Below, in pieces: positions 1 to 7,496 of a DNA stretch of 33,503 bases. The translations under genes and the position numbers were made by a program. The notes below the pieces were generated by a model. It worked only from the letters and a program-made list of their open reading frames with translations, had not been told where the DNA came from and ran no database searches. Source of the DNA: JBKPDV01 sp046728075 (lineage in GTDB: Bacteria; Acidobacteriota; Thermoanaerobaculia; UBA5066; Gp7-AA6); NCBI GenBank assembly GCA_046728075.1, contig JBKPDV010000146.1, forward strand, positions 1 through 33,503. The letters are read 5' to 3'. Each line of letters begins with the position of its first letter. The stretch's first letter is position 1.

Positions 1-350
1 CGCCTGGACATTGCAGCGCTGACGAGCTTGCACGACGACTGGCCTCCGGGATTTGGATCGAGGACCTGGATGGCGGTTCCGTCGAGCTCGCCAGCGGGCG
101 GTTCCGTCTCCACTTTCCCCGGGCACGCCGCGTCCGGCGGGGACGACTCGCCGACGAATGCGGGGCGGGCTGGCTGGCCGGCGAGATACTCCCGGCGTTG
201 AAGTCGATCGAGGGAGCCGTCGGCCACGAAGTTCATCCCTACCGCGCGCTCGGTTTCTGCGCGCGCGGCGGTCAGGTCGTGCCCGTTGGCGGCGCAGCGC
301 CCGCGATCCTGGTCCGGGGCCTGGCCGTGCGCTCTCCCAGGAAGCCGTAG
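1..350 (+). CDS. TldD/PmbA-family protein, C-terminal part (5' end outside window)
   Basis: This is the last ~115 codons of a gene that enters from the left edge; the first full codon is at 3 and the stop TAG is at 348-350. The translated end contains GIWIEDLDGGSVELASGRF, then a Gly/Ala-rich stretch and a VPVGGAAPAILVRGLAV ending. This resembles the C-terminal beta domain of TldD/PmbA (U62) proteins. In that family TldD and TldE/PmbA form a heterodimer that cleaves unfolded or modified peptides, with a HExxxH zinc site on TldD only. The region that would hold that site lies outside the window, so the subunit type cannot be read. The next gene is a second family member 29 bases downstream, as expected for a paired operon. 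Confidence 0.72.
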   Translation, partial: PGHCSADELARRLASGIWIEDLDGGSVELASGRFRLHFPRARRVRRGRLADECGAGWLAGEILPALKSIEGAVGHEVHPYRALGFCARGGQVVPVGGAAPAILVRGLAVRSPRKP

Positions 351-379
351 GCAGTCGAGTGGGAGCCCGAACCCCCGGC

Positions 380-1633
380 GTGAGCTCGGAGGATGTCGTT
401 GCCGAGCTGTCGCGGCGGGCCGGCGCGCACTGGGAGCTCTACCGGAAGAACGGTGAATCGCACGAGCTGACCGCCGCCGGAGCCACGCGGCGCCGCGCCT
501 GGCGCCGGGAGGAGGGGTGGGCCGCGCGCTGGTGGGAGCAGGAGGGCATTCGGTTCGTGTGCGCCTCACGCCTGGACGAGCTCCTGACGGCGATCTTCCT
601 GGCGCAAACGGTCCGGGTCAGTCCGACTCCAACTCCCGACTGGCCGGAGTCCCGATCTCCCGACGCCCCGCCGGCCGCGCAAGTCGAGCCGCCGCCGGAC
701 CTCTTCCCGGATCTCGCGCGCGCGCTTTCGGCCGAATCCCGCGGAGAGGGACAGCTCGCGGAGCTGACGCTCTCGCGCGGGGTCGCCGTCGAGAGGATCG
801 AGAACGGTTCCGGACTCCTGGTGACGCAGGCCGCCAAGACCTTCGATGGGGTGGCGCTGGCCATTGGACGCCGTGGAGGGCGGTCCTGCGAGGCGCGGGT
901 CGTCTTCCGCACGGAAGAGGAGCCGGACATGGCCGCGGTCGCGCGACGCCTTGCCGATCGCGCCGTCCTGCCTCTGGCGGAGCGCTCGACGCCGCTCGCC
1001 CGCGGCGAGTGGCTGCTCGATCCGTCGGTTGCGGCGGCGCTCCTCGCCGGCCTTTCTCCGCTTTTTACCGCGGAGCGGTCGCCAAGCTGGCTCTCGCGGC
1101 CCCACTTCGGAAGCGGGCAGGTGTCAATCGTCGACGAGGCGAGCGCCGACGCCTCTTTCGACGGCGAAGGAACGGCGACCCGCCGGGTTCCCCTCGTCCA
1201 ATCCGGCGAAGCGGTCGGCCGGCTCCGCGACCTCGTTTCGGCGGCCCGTTCGGGGGGTAAGTCGACGGGCCACGGAGTGCGTCCCTCCTATCGATTGCCG
1301 CCCGCTGTCCGGCCGCGACGAATCTTCTTCGAAACGGCGGCTGGCGTTCCGCCTCGGGATTTGCTGACATCCGTCAAGCGCGGGCTCTTCGCCTCGGCCC
1401 TGACCGCGCCCGTGCAGGTCGATCTCCAGAAGGACCACTTCGAGGTCGAGTTCACGGGCGTCGCCGTCCTTGCGGGCCGGGCGCAGTCGCCCGTCTCCGG
1501 CGCTCGCGCCCGCGGACGGCTCTCCCAGCTCCTGCGGCGGATCACGGCGGTCGGCACGGATCGGCAGTTTTTCCCGATGCCCTATCCCACCGGAGCGCCG
1601 ACGCTCCTGATCGAGCGCGCGGATTTCGACTAG
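380..1633 (+). CDS. TldD/PmbA-family protein (TldE/PmbA-like partner)
   Basis: A 417-residue protein if started at GTG 380. The open frame runs further upstream, but the residues before this point are Arg/Pro-rich noise that overlaps the preceding gene. From 380 the protein begins VSSEDVVAELSRRAGAHWEL, the normal look of a TldD/PmbA N-terminus; GTG 359 is an alternative. The C-terminal half has SGGKSTGHGVRPSYRLPP, then GLFASALTAP and an ending with TLLIERADFD, matching the family's core. No HExxxH zinc motif is visible, so this is probably the non-catalytic TldE/PmbA-like subunit working with the upstream gene product. No clear Shine-Dalgarno precedes either start. Family assignment is fairly firm; the substrate is unknown. 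Confidence 0.78.
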   Translation: MSSEDVVAELSRRAGAHWELYRKNGESHELTAAGATRRRAWRREEGWAARWWEQEGIRFVCASRLDELLTAIFLAQTVRVSPTPTPDWPESRSPDAPPAAQVEPPPDLFPDLARALSAESRGEGQLAELTLSRGVAVERIENGSGLLVTQAAKTFDGVALAIGRRGGRSCEARVVFRTEEEPDMAAVARRLADRAVLPLAERSTPLARGEWLLDPSVAAALLAGLSPLFTAERSPSWLSRPHFGSGQVSIVDEASADASFDGEGTATRRVPLVQSGEAVGRLRDLVSAARSGGKSTGHGVRPSYRLPPAVRPRRIFFETAAGVPPRDLLTSVKRGLFASALTAPVQVDLQKDHFEVEFTGVAVLAGRAQSPVSGARARGRLSQLLRRITAVGTDRQFFPMPYPTGAPTLLIERADFD

Positions 1634-1642
1634 CGCCGCTCG

Positions 1643-1712
1643 AGGTCTCAGGTCTAAGGTCTAAGGTTGGGGTGCGATTTCAACTTAGACTTTGGACCTT
1701 CAACGTTCGACC
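1643..1712. repeat. Inverted clusters of degenerate heptamers
   Basis: Four phased 7-mers at 1643-1670 read AGGTCTC, AGGTCTA, AGGTCTA, AGGTTGG. Four phased 7-mers at 1685-1712 read TTAGACT, TTGGACC, TTCAACG, TTCGACC, which are close to the reverse complement of the first set. The second cluster runs a few codons into the end of the TPR gene. Short heptamer tandem repeats of this type occur in intergenic DNA of some bacteria; the role is unknown. Confidence 0.5.
1650..1699. terminator. 16-bp stem hairpin between convergent genes
   Basis: The left arm 1650-1665 pairs with the right arm 1684-1699 around an 18-nt loop. In RNA of the + strand this gives 14 Watson-Crick and 2 G-U pairs without a gap. 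It lies between the stop of the TldE-like gene (1633) and the stop of the TPR gene (1700-1702), where a shared bidirectional terminator is expected. There is no U-tract on either side, so a classical intrinsic terminator is not shown. The arms are made of AGGTCTA-type heptamers. Confidence 0.5.
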
Positions 1713-2614
1713 ACTCCCGCTTCCGGGGTCGGCGGCGGCGGGATGGGAGTGATCAACGGAGGCGGGCCCGGAGTCGCGAAGACCGGCGCGCCGGGTGGAA
1801 CGACGGGGGCGGTGCCCGGAGCCGGAGGCGGCGCGGGAGCCAATGCCTGCGGCCGAGTCTGGCCGGCTGCCGGGGCGAGCGGCTCGGGGTTGCGAGGAAC
1901 GACGCCGGTGCGCGGAGGAGAGTCCGGCACCGGCTCCTCCCCTTCTTCGGCGTAGATGGCCCGGTCGTAAGGAAGACGCCGAAACCGCCTCTGGTCGGCG
2001 TAGCCGCTGTCAGCCGCGAGCGACGCAGTCGCCAGGCTCCTCTCATAGTTGGAGAGCTCGGCACGGTCCAAGAGACGGGTACCGACGACGAGCGGATTGT
2101 GGCGCGGATCGCGCATGTCCGGGTCGATCCGCAGCGCCTTGGCGTACACCTCGATCGCCTGCGCTTTCGATCCCCAATTTTCGTAGAGACGGCCGAGCCG
2201 AAAGAGACCGGGCGGAAAACCGCGGTTGCGGTCCACCGCCGTTTCATAGGCGTGAATCGCCTGAGAGATCTTCCCTTCCGTCTCGAGAACAATACCCATA
2301 TTGTACGGCGCCAGATAGTTGTTCTTGTCCAGCTTCATCGCGATCTCGTAATGCTCCCGTGCCTGCCGGGGAAAGCGTCGCAGCGCCAGCAGGTTGCCGA
2401 AGTCGTTGTGGAGCGCCGCGGAGGTCGGGTCCGCCTCGAGGAGCTTCTCCTGCTCGCGGATTCTGTCGTCCAGAGGATTTCCCGCAATGAGGTAGCGCCG
2501 ATAAAAGGGCTCCTTCTGGGCCGGCTGCGCGGCCTTGGAGTCCCCTTTCTGGGCGCTCGCCGCGCCTCCCAGGACGAGACCGAGCGCGACCAGCGCTCCC
2601 ATAGTTTTTTTCAT
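1700..2614 (-). CDS. Exported TPR-repeat protein with proline-rich tail
   Basis: A 304-residue protein starting at ATG 2614. A signal peptide is clear: MKKTMGALVALGLVLGGAASA, with probable cleavage after ASA. Residues ~50-165 hold about three TPR units, recognisable from LHNDFGNLLALRRFPRQARE, YLAPYNMGIVLETEGKISQA and GLFRLGRLYENWGSKAQAI. The last ~70 residues are very rich in Pro and Ala and probably unstructured. TPR proteins of this kind act as periplasmic scaffolds; no partner can be named. The start overlaps the stop of the upstream gene in an ATGA, and a GAGGG Shine-Dalgarno lies ~8 nt upstream, so the two genes are translationally coupled. The frame extends further upstream but is already used there by the neighbour in another frame. 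Confidence 0.8.
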   Translation of the reverse strand: MKKTMGALVALGLVLGGAASAQKGDSKAAQPAQKEPFYRRYLIAGNPLDDRIREQEKLLEADPTSAALHNDFGNLLALRRFPRQAREHYEIAMKLDKNNYLAPYNMGIVLETEGKISQAIHAYETAVDRNRGFPPGLFRLGRLYENWGSKAQAIEVYAKALRIDPDMRDPRHNPLVVGTRLLDRAELSNYERSLATASLAADSGYADQRRFRRLPYDRAIYAEEGEEPVPDSPPRTGVVPRNPEPLAPAAGQTRPQALAPAPPPAPGTAPVVPPGAPVFATPGPPPLITPIPPPPTPEAGVVER

Positions 2615-3225
2615 CGCTGACCCTCGTTTCCGGCGGATCCGCCCGGGGCGCCACGCCGCCGGGCTACCAGCTTGACTCGACCTTCTCGCTCGGCCACGTC
2701 GAACTCGACGTCCACGTTGCCGAAACGCTCCTTGAGCTTGTCGCGCTCCTTCTCCAGGCTTTCCTTGAAACGAACCAGATCGTAGCCGCGCACGTCTTCC
2801 CCGCGGGACCGGCGCGCGGCCAGGTACCGATCGAACAGCTCGGCGTCCCGATCGACGGCACCCTTCTTTCTTACGGAAGTGGGAGCGGCCGCGTTGGGTC
2901 CACTTCGAGCCGGAGATGTTTCGATGTGCCGGGACTCGCGGACAAAACCTCCATGCAGTCCTGGTCGTTTTCCGGCCTCCTTCTCCGCGAGGAGGCGATC
3001 CCATCTGTCGCAAAGCGCGTTGAACCGGCCCTGGAGCGTCGCGAACCGGTAGCCGTCGGCAGCGGAGTCCGGCTCTCCCGCGGCGAAGTGCCGGACCATT
3101 CTCTCGACCCTCGTGCGCGACTCGACCGGAGGCCTCCCCGAGGAGCCATAGAGGAAGGCGTCGTACTCGGCGTTCAGATCTCGAATGGCTTTCTCGAGAC
3201 CCTGGAGCTCCCGGTCCCAGGACAT
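2611..3225 (-). CDS. Coiled-coil protein resembling the MXAN_5187 C-terminal family
   Basis: A 204-residue soluble protein with no signal peptide or membrane segment. The N-terminal ~80 residues (LQGLEKAIRDLNAEYDAFLY, then a segment ending in RFNALCDRWDRLLAEKEAG) are helical and charged. A variable Pro/Ser/Arg linker follows. The C-terminal ~75 residues contain FKESLEKERDKLKERFG and VEFDVAEREGRVKLVARRR. From memory, the helix plus VEF...GKxKLxA pattern resembles proteins annotated as MXAN_5187 C-terminal domain in Myxococcota and Acidobacteriota; no function is known to me. It is the first gene of a two-gene unit with the TPR protein (four-base overlap) and is divergent from selA. Confidence 0.65.
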   Translation of the reverse strand: MSWDRELQGLEKAIRDLNAEYDAFLYGSSGRPPVESRTRVERMVRHFAAGEPDSAADGYRFATLQGRFNALCDRWDRLLAEKEAGKRPGLHGGFVRESRHIETSPARSGPNAAAPTSVRKKGAVDRDAELFDRYLAARRSRGEDVRGYDLVRFKESLEKERDKLKERFGNVDVEFDVAEREGRVKLVARRRGAPGGSAGNEGQR

Positions 3226-3233
3226 GGACCTAT

Positions 3234-3275
3234 AGTAAGACCAGCCGTGAGACTAGTAAGACCAGCCGTGAGACG
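3234..3275. repeat. Two tandem copies of a 21-bp unit
   Basis: The segment at 3234-3254 is repeated almost perfectly at 3255-3275, each containing the core TAAGACCAGCCGTGAGAC. The period of 21 equals three heptamers, in line with the heptamers seen near 1650. It lies in the divergent region between the coiled-coil gene and selA, where promoters for both must sit. Confidence 0.7.
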
Positions 3276-3312
3276 GGAGACATGAGAGACGGGGACGGAG
3301 AGGCCTCAGGAC

Positions 3313-3340
3313 GGGGGGACGGGGAGACGGGGGGACGGGG
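3313..3340 (+). promoter_or_regulatory. G-quadruplex motif in the selA leader
   Basis: Four G-runs of 6, 4, 6 and 4 bases are separated by AC, AGAC and AC (3313-3318, 3321-3324, 3329-3334, 3337-3340). This fits a canonical four-tetrad quadruplex with very short loops on the sense strand. If selA starts at 3369 the motif lies 28 nt upstream of the start codon, in the mRNA leader. It is part of a longer GA-rich tract with an imperfect 16-bp period. Confidence 0.55.
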
Positions 3341-3368
3341 TGACCGGCCCGAGAGACATCCGCCCTCG

Positions 3369-4697
3369 ATGGATTCGCTTCTCTTATCGCCATCAGCCAT
3401 GCCCCTCAACGACCTGTACGGGCGCGAGAACCTGAAAGAGGAGCTCCGGCGCGCGATGGGTCGCGGGGAAGTCCGGGCGGCGGCGCTGATCGAGGAGGCG
3501 GGGACCGCCCTGGCACGCCGTTTCGAAAGGAGCCTGCGTCCCGTAATCAACGCGACGGGCGTGCTCCTCCACACGAATCTGGGCCGGGCGCCTCTGTCGG
3601 AGGACGCCCGCCGGGCGATCGAGGAGGTCGCGCGCGGTTATTCAACGCTCGAATACGAACCGGCCAGCGGCGAGCGCGGTCGCCGCCAGGACCATGTCCG
3701 GCAGGCCGTTCGCGATCTCTTCGGATGCGAAGACGCCATCGCCGTCAACAACAACGCCTCGGCCGTCTTCCTCGCGCTCTGCGCGCTGGCGAGCGGCCGC
3801 CGAGTTCTCGTGTCCCGCGGAGAGCTGGTGGCGATCGGCGGTTCTTTCAAGATCCCCGAGATACTCGAGGCGTCGGGAGCACAGCTCTCTGAAGTCGGAA
3901 CGACCAACCGAACGACGATCGCCGACTACCGCCGCGCCTTGACCACCGACGCGGCGTTGATTCTGACGGTCCACCCGTCCAACTACGAGATTCGCGGCTA
4001 CACGGCGCGGCCGGCCCCGGGTGAAATCGCCGCGCTTTCGCGGGAGAGCGGAATTCCGTGGCTGCATGACCAGGGCACGGGAGCCGTGGTGTCGCTGGAC
4101 GAGTTCGGAGTCGCCAACGAACCCACGGTCGGCCAGGCGCTCGCCGACGGCGCCGACCTCGTGAGCTTCTCGGGGGACAAGCTCTTCGGCGGTCCGCAGG
4201 CCGGCTTTCTCGCGGGCAAGGCCGCCCTGGTCTCGCGGGCGGCTTCTCATCCCGTCGCCCGGGTGGTGCGCCCCGACAAACTGACTTTCGCGGCGTTGGC
4301 GACGACGTTGACGCAATGGAAAACAGGGCGGTGGCGAACTTTGCCGATCTACCGAGCCGCGGCTCAGAGCCTCGAAACGCTCGAACGGCGTGGCAACGGA
4401 ATTCGCGAGGCCGCGCGTGTCGGCGGCTCGGGGCTCGAAATCGAAGTGGTTCCGGCCTCGAGTCTCTTCGGCGGCGGGACCAGCCCGGAAAAGACATTTC
4501 CTTCCCGGGCCCTCGCGTTGCGCCATGCGCGGATTCCCGGAGAGGACATCGCCCGTTTGTTGCGGGAGGGTCACCCGCTGATCGTCGGCCGGCTCGAGGA
4601 AGGCGTGTTGCTCCTCGACCTGCGCACGATCCTCCCGGAGCAGGATGCGCAAGTGGGAGGCCGACTGGCCGAGCTTCGTGAGAATATGAGCGCGTGA
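3369..4697 (+). CDS. selA: L-seryl-tRNA(Sec) selenium transferase SelA
   Basis: A 442-residue PLP enzyme that converts seryl-tRNA(Sec) to selenocysteyl-tRNA(Sec) using selenophosphate. It shows RPVINATGVLLHTNLGRAPL, VNNNASAVFLAL, EVGTTNRT and the PLP-lysine motif SGDKLFGGPQAG, with Lys at residue 271 counted from 3369. Length is close to E. coli SelA (463). The start is uncertain. The family's N-terminal similarity (PSMDSLL, compare LPAIDRLL) reaches just upstream of ATG 3369, and the frame stays open to ATG 3282. The codons between translate to low-complexity Gly/Arg/Asp from a G-rich repeat, so 3369 is preferred; ATG 3399 is also possible. selB and selC are not visible in the window. The gene implies that the organism makes selenoproteins. 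Confidence 0.93.
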   Translation: MDSLLLSPSAMPLNDLYGRENLKEELRRAMGRGEVRAAALIEEAGTALARRFERSLRPVINATGVLLHTNLGRAPLSEDARRAIEEVARGYSTLEYEPASGERGRRQDHVRQAVRDLFGCEDAIAVNNNASAVFLALCALASGRRVLVSRGELVAIGGSFKIPEILEASGAQLSEVGTTNRTTIADYRRALTTDAALILTVHPSNYEIRGYTARPAPGEIAALSRESGIPWLHDQGTGAVVSLDEFGVANEPTVGQALADGADLVSFSGDKLFGGPQAGFLAGKAALVSRAASHPVARVVRPDKLTFAALATTLTQWKTGRWRTLPIYRAAAQSLETLERRGNGIREAARVGGSGLEIEVVPASSLFGGGTSPEKTFPSRALALRHARIPGEDIARLLREGHPLIVGRLEEGVLLLDLRTILPEQDAQVGGRLAELRENMSA

Positions 4698-4891
4698 ATC
4701 GAGCATCCTGGAAAGCCCGTGCCTCCATTCCGATGACGGCGGCGGCTCTCCTTCTGGCCGTTGCTTGTCACCGGCAAACCAGCACGGGCGCAAGACAGCC
4801 CACGCCAAGCATCTTCGTGACAGTCCCGCCGCATCCGACGCCGATTCCGATCCCCGGCCGCCCGACGCACACAGCCGTCCCGCCTCGATAA
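4694..4891 (+). CDS. Possible small proline-rich lipoprotein
   Basis: A 65-residue frame whose GTG start overlaps the selA stop in a GTGA. Residues 14-25 form a hydrophobic stretch (MTAAALLLAVA) ending at a cysteine, which looks like a lipoprotein signal, although the lipobox (AVAC) lacks the usual Leu at -3. The mature part is only ~40 residues, rich in Thr and Pro (VPPHPTPIPIPGRP). There is no recognisable domain. The overlap with selA and the signal-like start favour a real gene. The short length and moderate third-position GC argue against it. Confidence 0.4.
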   Translation: MNRASWKARASIPMTAAALLLAVACHRQTSTGARQPTPSIFVTVPPHPTPIPIPGRPTHTAVPPR

Positions 4892-5058
4892 TCGTCGCTT
4901 TCGCTTGCCCGGGGCCTGCGCCCCACGTCGCTTCCGCTTCCGCGGCGCGCGCCTCCTCGCTTCTGCGAGACTTCGCGCGCCGCGACCCTCACTGTCGCCG
5001 GATCGACCAAGCGAGGGGCGCTGGGATTTACTTTCTCGCCCGCCGGGCACGCAGATGG

Positions 5059-6417
5059 CTACGCGTCGAGGGCGTGTTCCTTTAGCTTCGCCTCGAAGCG
5101 TCTCGGAGTGAGACCCAACGCCTCGGCCGCAGCGGTGCGGTCACCGTGCGCGCGCTCCAGGGCTCGTGTCAGCCACGAACGCTCGGCGGCGCGGGCTCCT
5201 CTTTCGCGCACCTGCTCGAGCGTCTCATCCTTGCCGCCCGGCTCGACTGCCGGAGTTTCCGGGAAGAGACGCAGATGCTTCGGCTCGATCGGATCATCGC
5301 CGGCCAGGATCATCGCCCGCTCGAGGCAGTTTTTCAGCTCCCGGACGTTGCCGGGCCAGGAATACGACCGCAGCAGCTCGCGGGCGGAGGAGCGCAGGGG
5401 GATCGGCTTCTTCTTTAGCTCTTGCGGCAGATGCTCCAGGTACCAGTCCACCAGCGGATCGATGTCTTCGGGGCGCTCGCGCAGGGGCGGAATCCAGAGG
5501 GGGAACACGCGCACACGGTAGTAGAGGTCCTCCCGAAAGAGACCCTCTTTCACGAGCCGGTCGAGACGGCGGTTCGAGGCCGCGAGGATCCGGACGTCCA
5601 CCTGGATCGATGTCGTGCCCCCCACGCGATGGAACGACCGCTCCTGGAGAACGCGCAGCAGCTTCCCCTGCGTCGGCGGCGAAAGCTCGCCGATCTCGTC
5701 TAAGAATATGGTCCCGCCGTCGGCGAGCTCGAACTTGCCCAGACGCCGGGACGACGCGCCGGTGAACGATCCTCGCTCGTGGCCGAACAGCTCGCTCTCG
5801 AGGAGCGTGTCCGGAATGGCCGCGCAGTTGATGGCCACGAAGGCGCGCGGCCGGCGCACCGAGAGCGCATGGATCGCGCGGGCGAAGAGCTCCTTGCCGG
5901 TCCCGCTCTCTCCTTCCAGCAGGACCGTGGCGTCCGTCGCCGAAACGCGCTCGACTTCCGCCTTGACGGCCTTCAACGCCGCCGATTCCCCGACGATGGG
6001 GGGCAACGACCGCAACTGCGCCTCCGCAAAGAGAAGCGACTCGCGGCGGCCCGCTCGACGCTCGATCGCTCGAGCCACCAGGATTCGGAGGAGGTCGGGG
6101 TCGACCGGCTTGGTGATGAAATCCTCCGCTCCCCGTTTCATGGCATCCACCGCCGCTTCGATGGTTCCGTAGGCGGTCATTACGATGACAGGAAGCGTCG
6201 GGTCGACGGTCCGCGCGGCGTCGAGCACGGCCAGACCGTCCGCTCCGGGAAGTCGCCAGTCGGTCAGGACGAGGTCGGTCTTCTCCCCCGCCCGAAGCCG
6301 CTCGACCGCCGCTGCCCCGCTCGAGAGCCCAACCACGTTCCACCCCTCGGCCTGCAATGTCTGCTCGAGGACCGAGCGCAGGGAGTCCTTGTCTTCGACG
6401 ACGAGGATGCTGGCCAT
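5059..6417 (-). CDS. Sigma54-dependent response regulator (NtrC/PilR class)
   Basis: A 452-residue three-domain activator. The receiver domain (1-~120) has the acidic pair E8/D9, phospho-acceptor D53 (VLTDWRLPG), T81 and K103. The AAA+ domain has Walker A GESGTGKE (169-176), the sigma54 contact loop as GSFTGA (216-221, Ser replacing the usual Ala), Walker B FLDEIGEL (~238-245) and SWPGNVREL before the C-terminal part. The last ~30 residues form a Fis-type helix-turn-helix (GDRTAAAEALGLTPRRFEAKL). Such proteins open sigma54 promoters when phosphorylated. It lies 140 bases downstream of the minor pilin operon on the same strand. The histidine kinase at 20258-22120 is the only kinase in view and a plausible partner, giving a PilS/PilR-like pair; this pairing is inferred. 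No strong Shine-Dalgarno is seen before ATG 6417. Confidence 0.93.
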   Translation of the reverse strand: MASILVVEDKDSLRSVLEQTLQAEGWNVVGLSSGAAAVERLRAGEKTDLVLTDWRLPGADGLAVLDAARTVDPTLPVIVMTAYGTIEAAVDAMKRGAEDFITKPVDPDLLRILVARAIERRAGRRESLLFAEAQLRSLPPIVGESAALKAVKAEVERVSATDATVLLEGESGTGKELFARAIHALSVRRPRAFVAINCAAIPDTLLESELFGHERGSFTGASSRRLGKFELADGGTIFLDEIGELSPPTQGKLLRVLQERSFHRVGGTTSIQVDVRILAASNRRLDRLVKEGLFREDLYYRVRVFPLWIPPLRERPEDIDPLVDWYLEHLPQELKKKPIPLRSSARELLRSYSWPGNVRELKNCLERAMILAGDDPIEPKHLRLFPETPAVEPGGKDETLEQVRERGARAAERSWLTRALERAHGDRTAAAEALGLTPRRFEAKLKEHALDA

Positions 6418-6535
6418 GGTTTGAGACTAGGTTACAGCGGGTTGCAAGAGTCCCGGAGGCGTGGGTGCGTGAGAGGCTCGAGGCGAGGAACGAAGAGATG
6501 CCGCCAGCGTCGCCGGACGCCTGAGACCGGGGGGC

Positions 6536-6552
6536 GCGGGGGTCTCCCCCGC
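6536..6552 (-). terminator. GC hairpin after the minor pilin operon
   Basis: A perfect 7-bp stem with a 3-nt loop (GCGGGGG, TCT, CCCCCGC on the + strand) begins six bases after the stop of the FxLYD-like gene. A second inverted pair, GAGACC/GGTCTC at 6522-6527 and 6540-6545, overlaps it. There is no U-tract, so this may be a pause or processing structure rather than an intrinsic terminator. The rest of the gap 6418-6557 shows no clear promoter. Confidence 0.3.
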
Positions 6553-6557
6553 CTGAG

Positions 6558-7496
6558 TCATTGCGGGGGCTTGGGCTGGTCCTCTTTTCGCGTGGCGCCC
6601 GGGATATAGCCGTTCTTGCCGTCCGCGGGAGGCTCCGTCTTGGCCGCCGCGGACGGAGGCGCGTAGAGGGAACCCTGGCCGTAAGGAGTCGGAGCCGGAG
6701 CGGGAGCAGCGGCCGGCGCGCGACTCGGCTCGCGACTCGGCTCGCTCGACATGGAGTCCGAGGAGGAAGCCGGCTTGCCAGCCGCCGGCTGAGGCGCCGT
6801 GTCGGCGGGGGCGGGGAGCGCCGCGGGAGTCCAGAGGGGGCTGAAGCGCAGCGAGGTCACCGTTTTCTGTCCCACCTTGAGGCTCGCGGAGAAATCGACT
6901 TCCTGACCGGGCTCGATCGTCCCTCCCGAGAGGGTCCCTTCCGAGCTCGCGAGGGTCTCGCCCTTTTCCCCGAGGGCAGCGACCGCGATGCGGGTGCCGG
7001 TCGCGATGCTCGCTCCGACATTGCGCAAAACTCCGTGAATCGTGAGCTGGTCACCCGCTTTTTGCTGGGAGTATTCCCCGACCTCGACTCGGGCAGGAGT
7101 CAGGCCTCCCGCGCCTTTCTTCTTCTCGGACTCGGGCGCGGAACCCTCCTGGGTATGCGCGACGTCATCGTCGGTGATCCGAACGCGCGCCTTTGGCCGG
7201 TTCAACCGAGCGGCTTCGGCCGGACTGGAAGGCGGGGACGTGAGCGCCGGGTTGGCCGCCGGCGCGGGCGGCGCTGCCTTGGCGGCCGAGGTCGCCGCGA
7301 AATCGACTTCCGACGCCGGCACCGAAAAGATCGTTCCGTCGCTGCGGGTCAGCAACACGATGTTGCCTTGCCGCATCATCGGGGCCGACAGCTCCATCCG
7401 GGTTCCCCCGCGGAGCACGACGACCTCTCGCGGAGCGCTCGAGAGAGCGCTCGCCGCGAAGATTAAGGCCGCTACCCAGGCTGCCCGACGGGTCAC
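6558..7496 (-). CDS. Exported FxLYD-like protein, last gene of the minor pilin operon
   Basis: A 312-residue protein starting at GTG 7496, which overlaps the pilY1 stop (GTGA). Residues 1-~21 form a signal peptide (AAWVAALIFAASALSSA). Residues ~24-67 form a small beta-rich unit (REVVVLRGGTRMEL, then a segment ending in GTIFSVPASEVDF). After a Pro/Ala linker, residues ~137-218 (ARVEVGEYSQQ, LTIHGVLRNVGASIATGTRI, TIEPGQEVDFSASL) resemble FxLYD-type immunoglobulin-like domains found in cell-envelope proteins. The last ~90 residues are Pro/Ala/Ser-rich. Coupling to pilY1 suggests a periplasmic partner or chaperone for PilY1 or the minor pilins, standing where PilE follows PilY1 in Pseudomonas; it is not a pilin itself. 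Confidence 0.75.
   Translation of the reverse strand: MTRRAAWVAALIFAASALSSAPREVVVLRGGTRMELSAPMMRQGNIVLLTRSDGTIFSVPASEVDFAATSAAKAAPPAPAANPALTSPPSSPAEAARLNRPKARVRITDDDVAHTQEGSAPESEKKKGAGGLTPARVEVGEYSQQKAGDQLTIHGVLRNVGASIATGTRIAVAALGEKGETLASSEGTLSGGTIEPGQEVDFSASLKVGQKTVTSLRFSPLWTPAALPAPADTAPQPAAGKPASSSDSMSSEPSREPSRAPAAAPAPAPTPYGQGSLYAPPSAAAKTEPPADGKNGYIPGATRKEDQPKPPQ

Noticed and set aside
53..379. N-terminal extension of the TldE-like frame back to ATG 53
   Set aside because: It overlaps the preceding TldD/PmbA gene in another frame and translates into Arg/Pro-rich sequence unlike the family.
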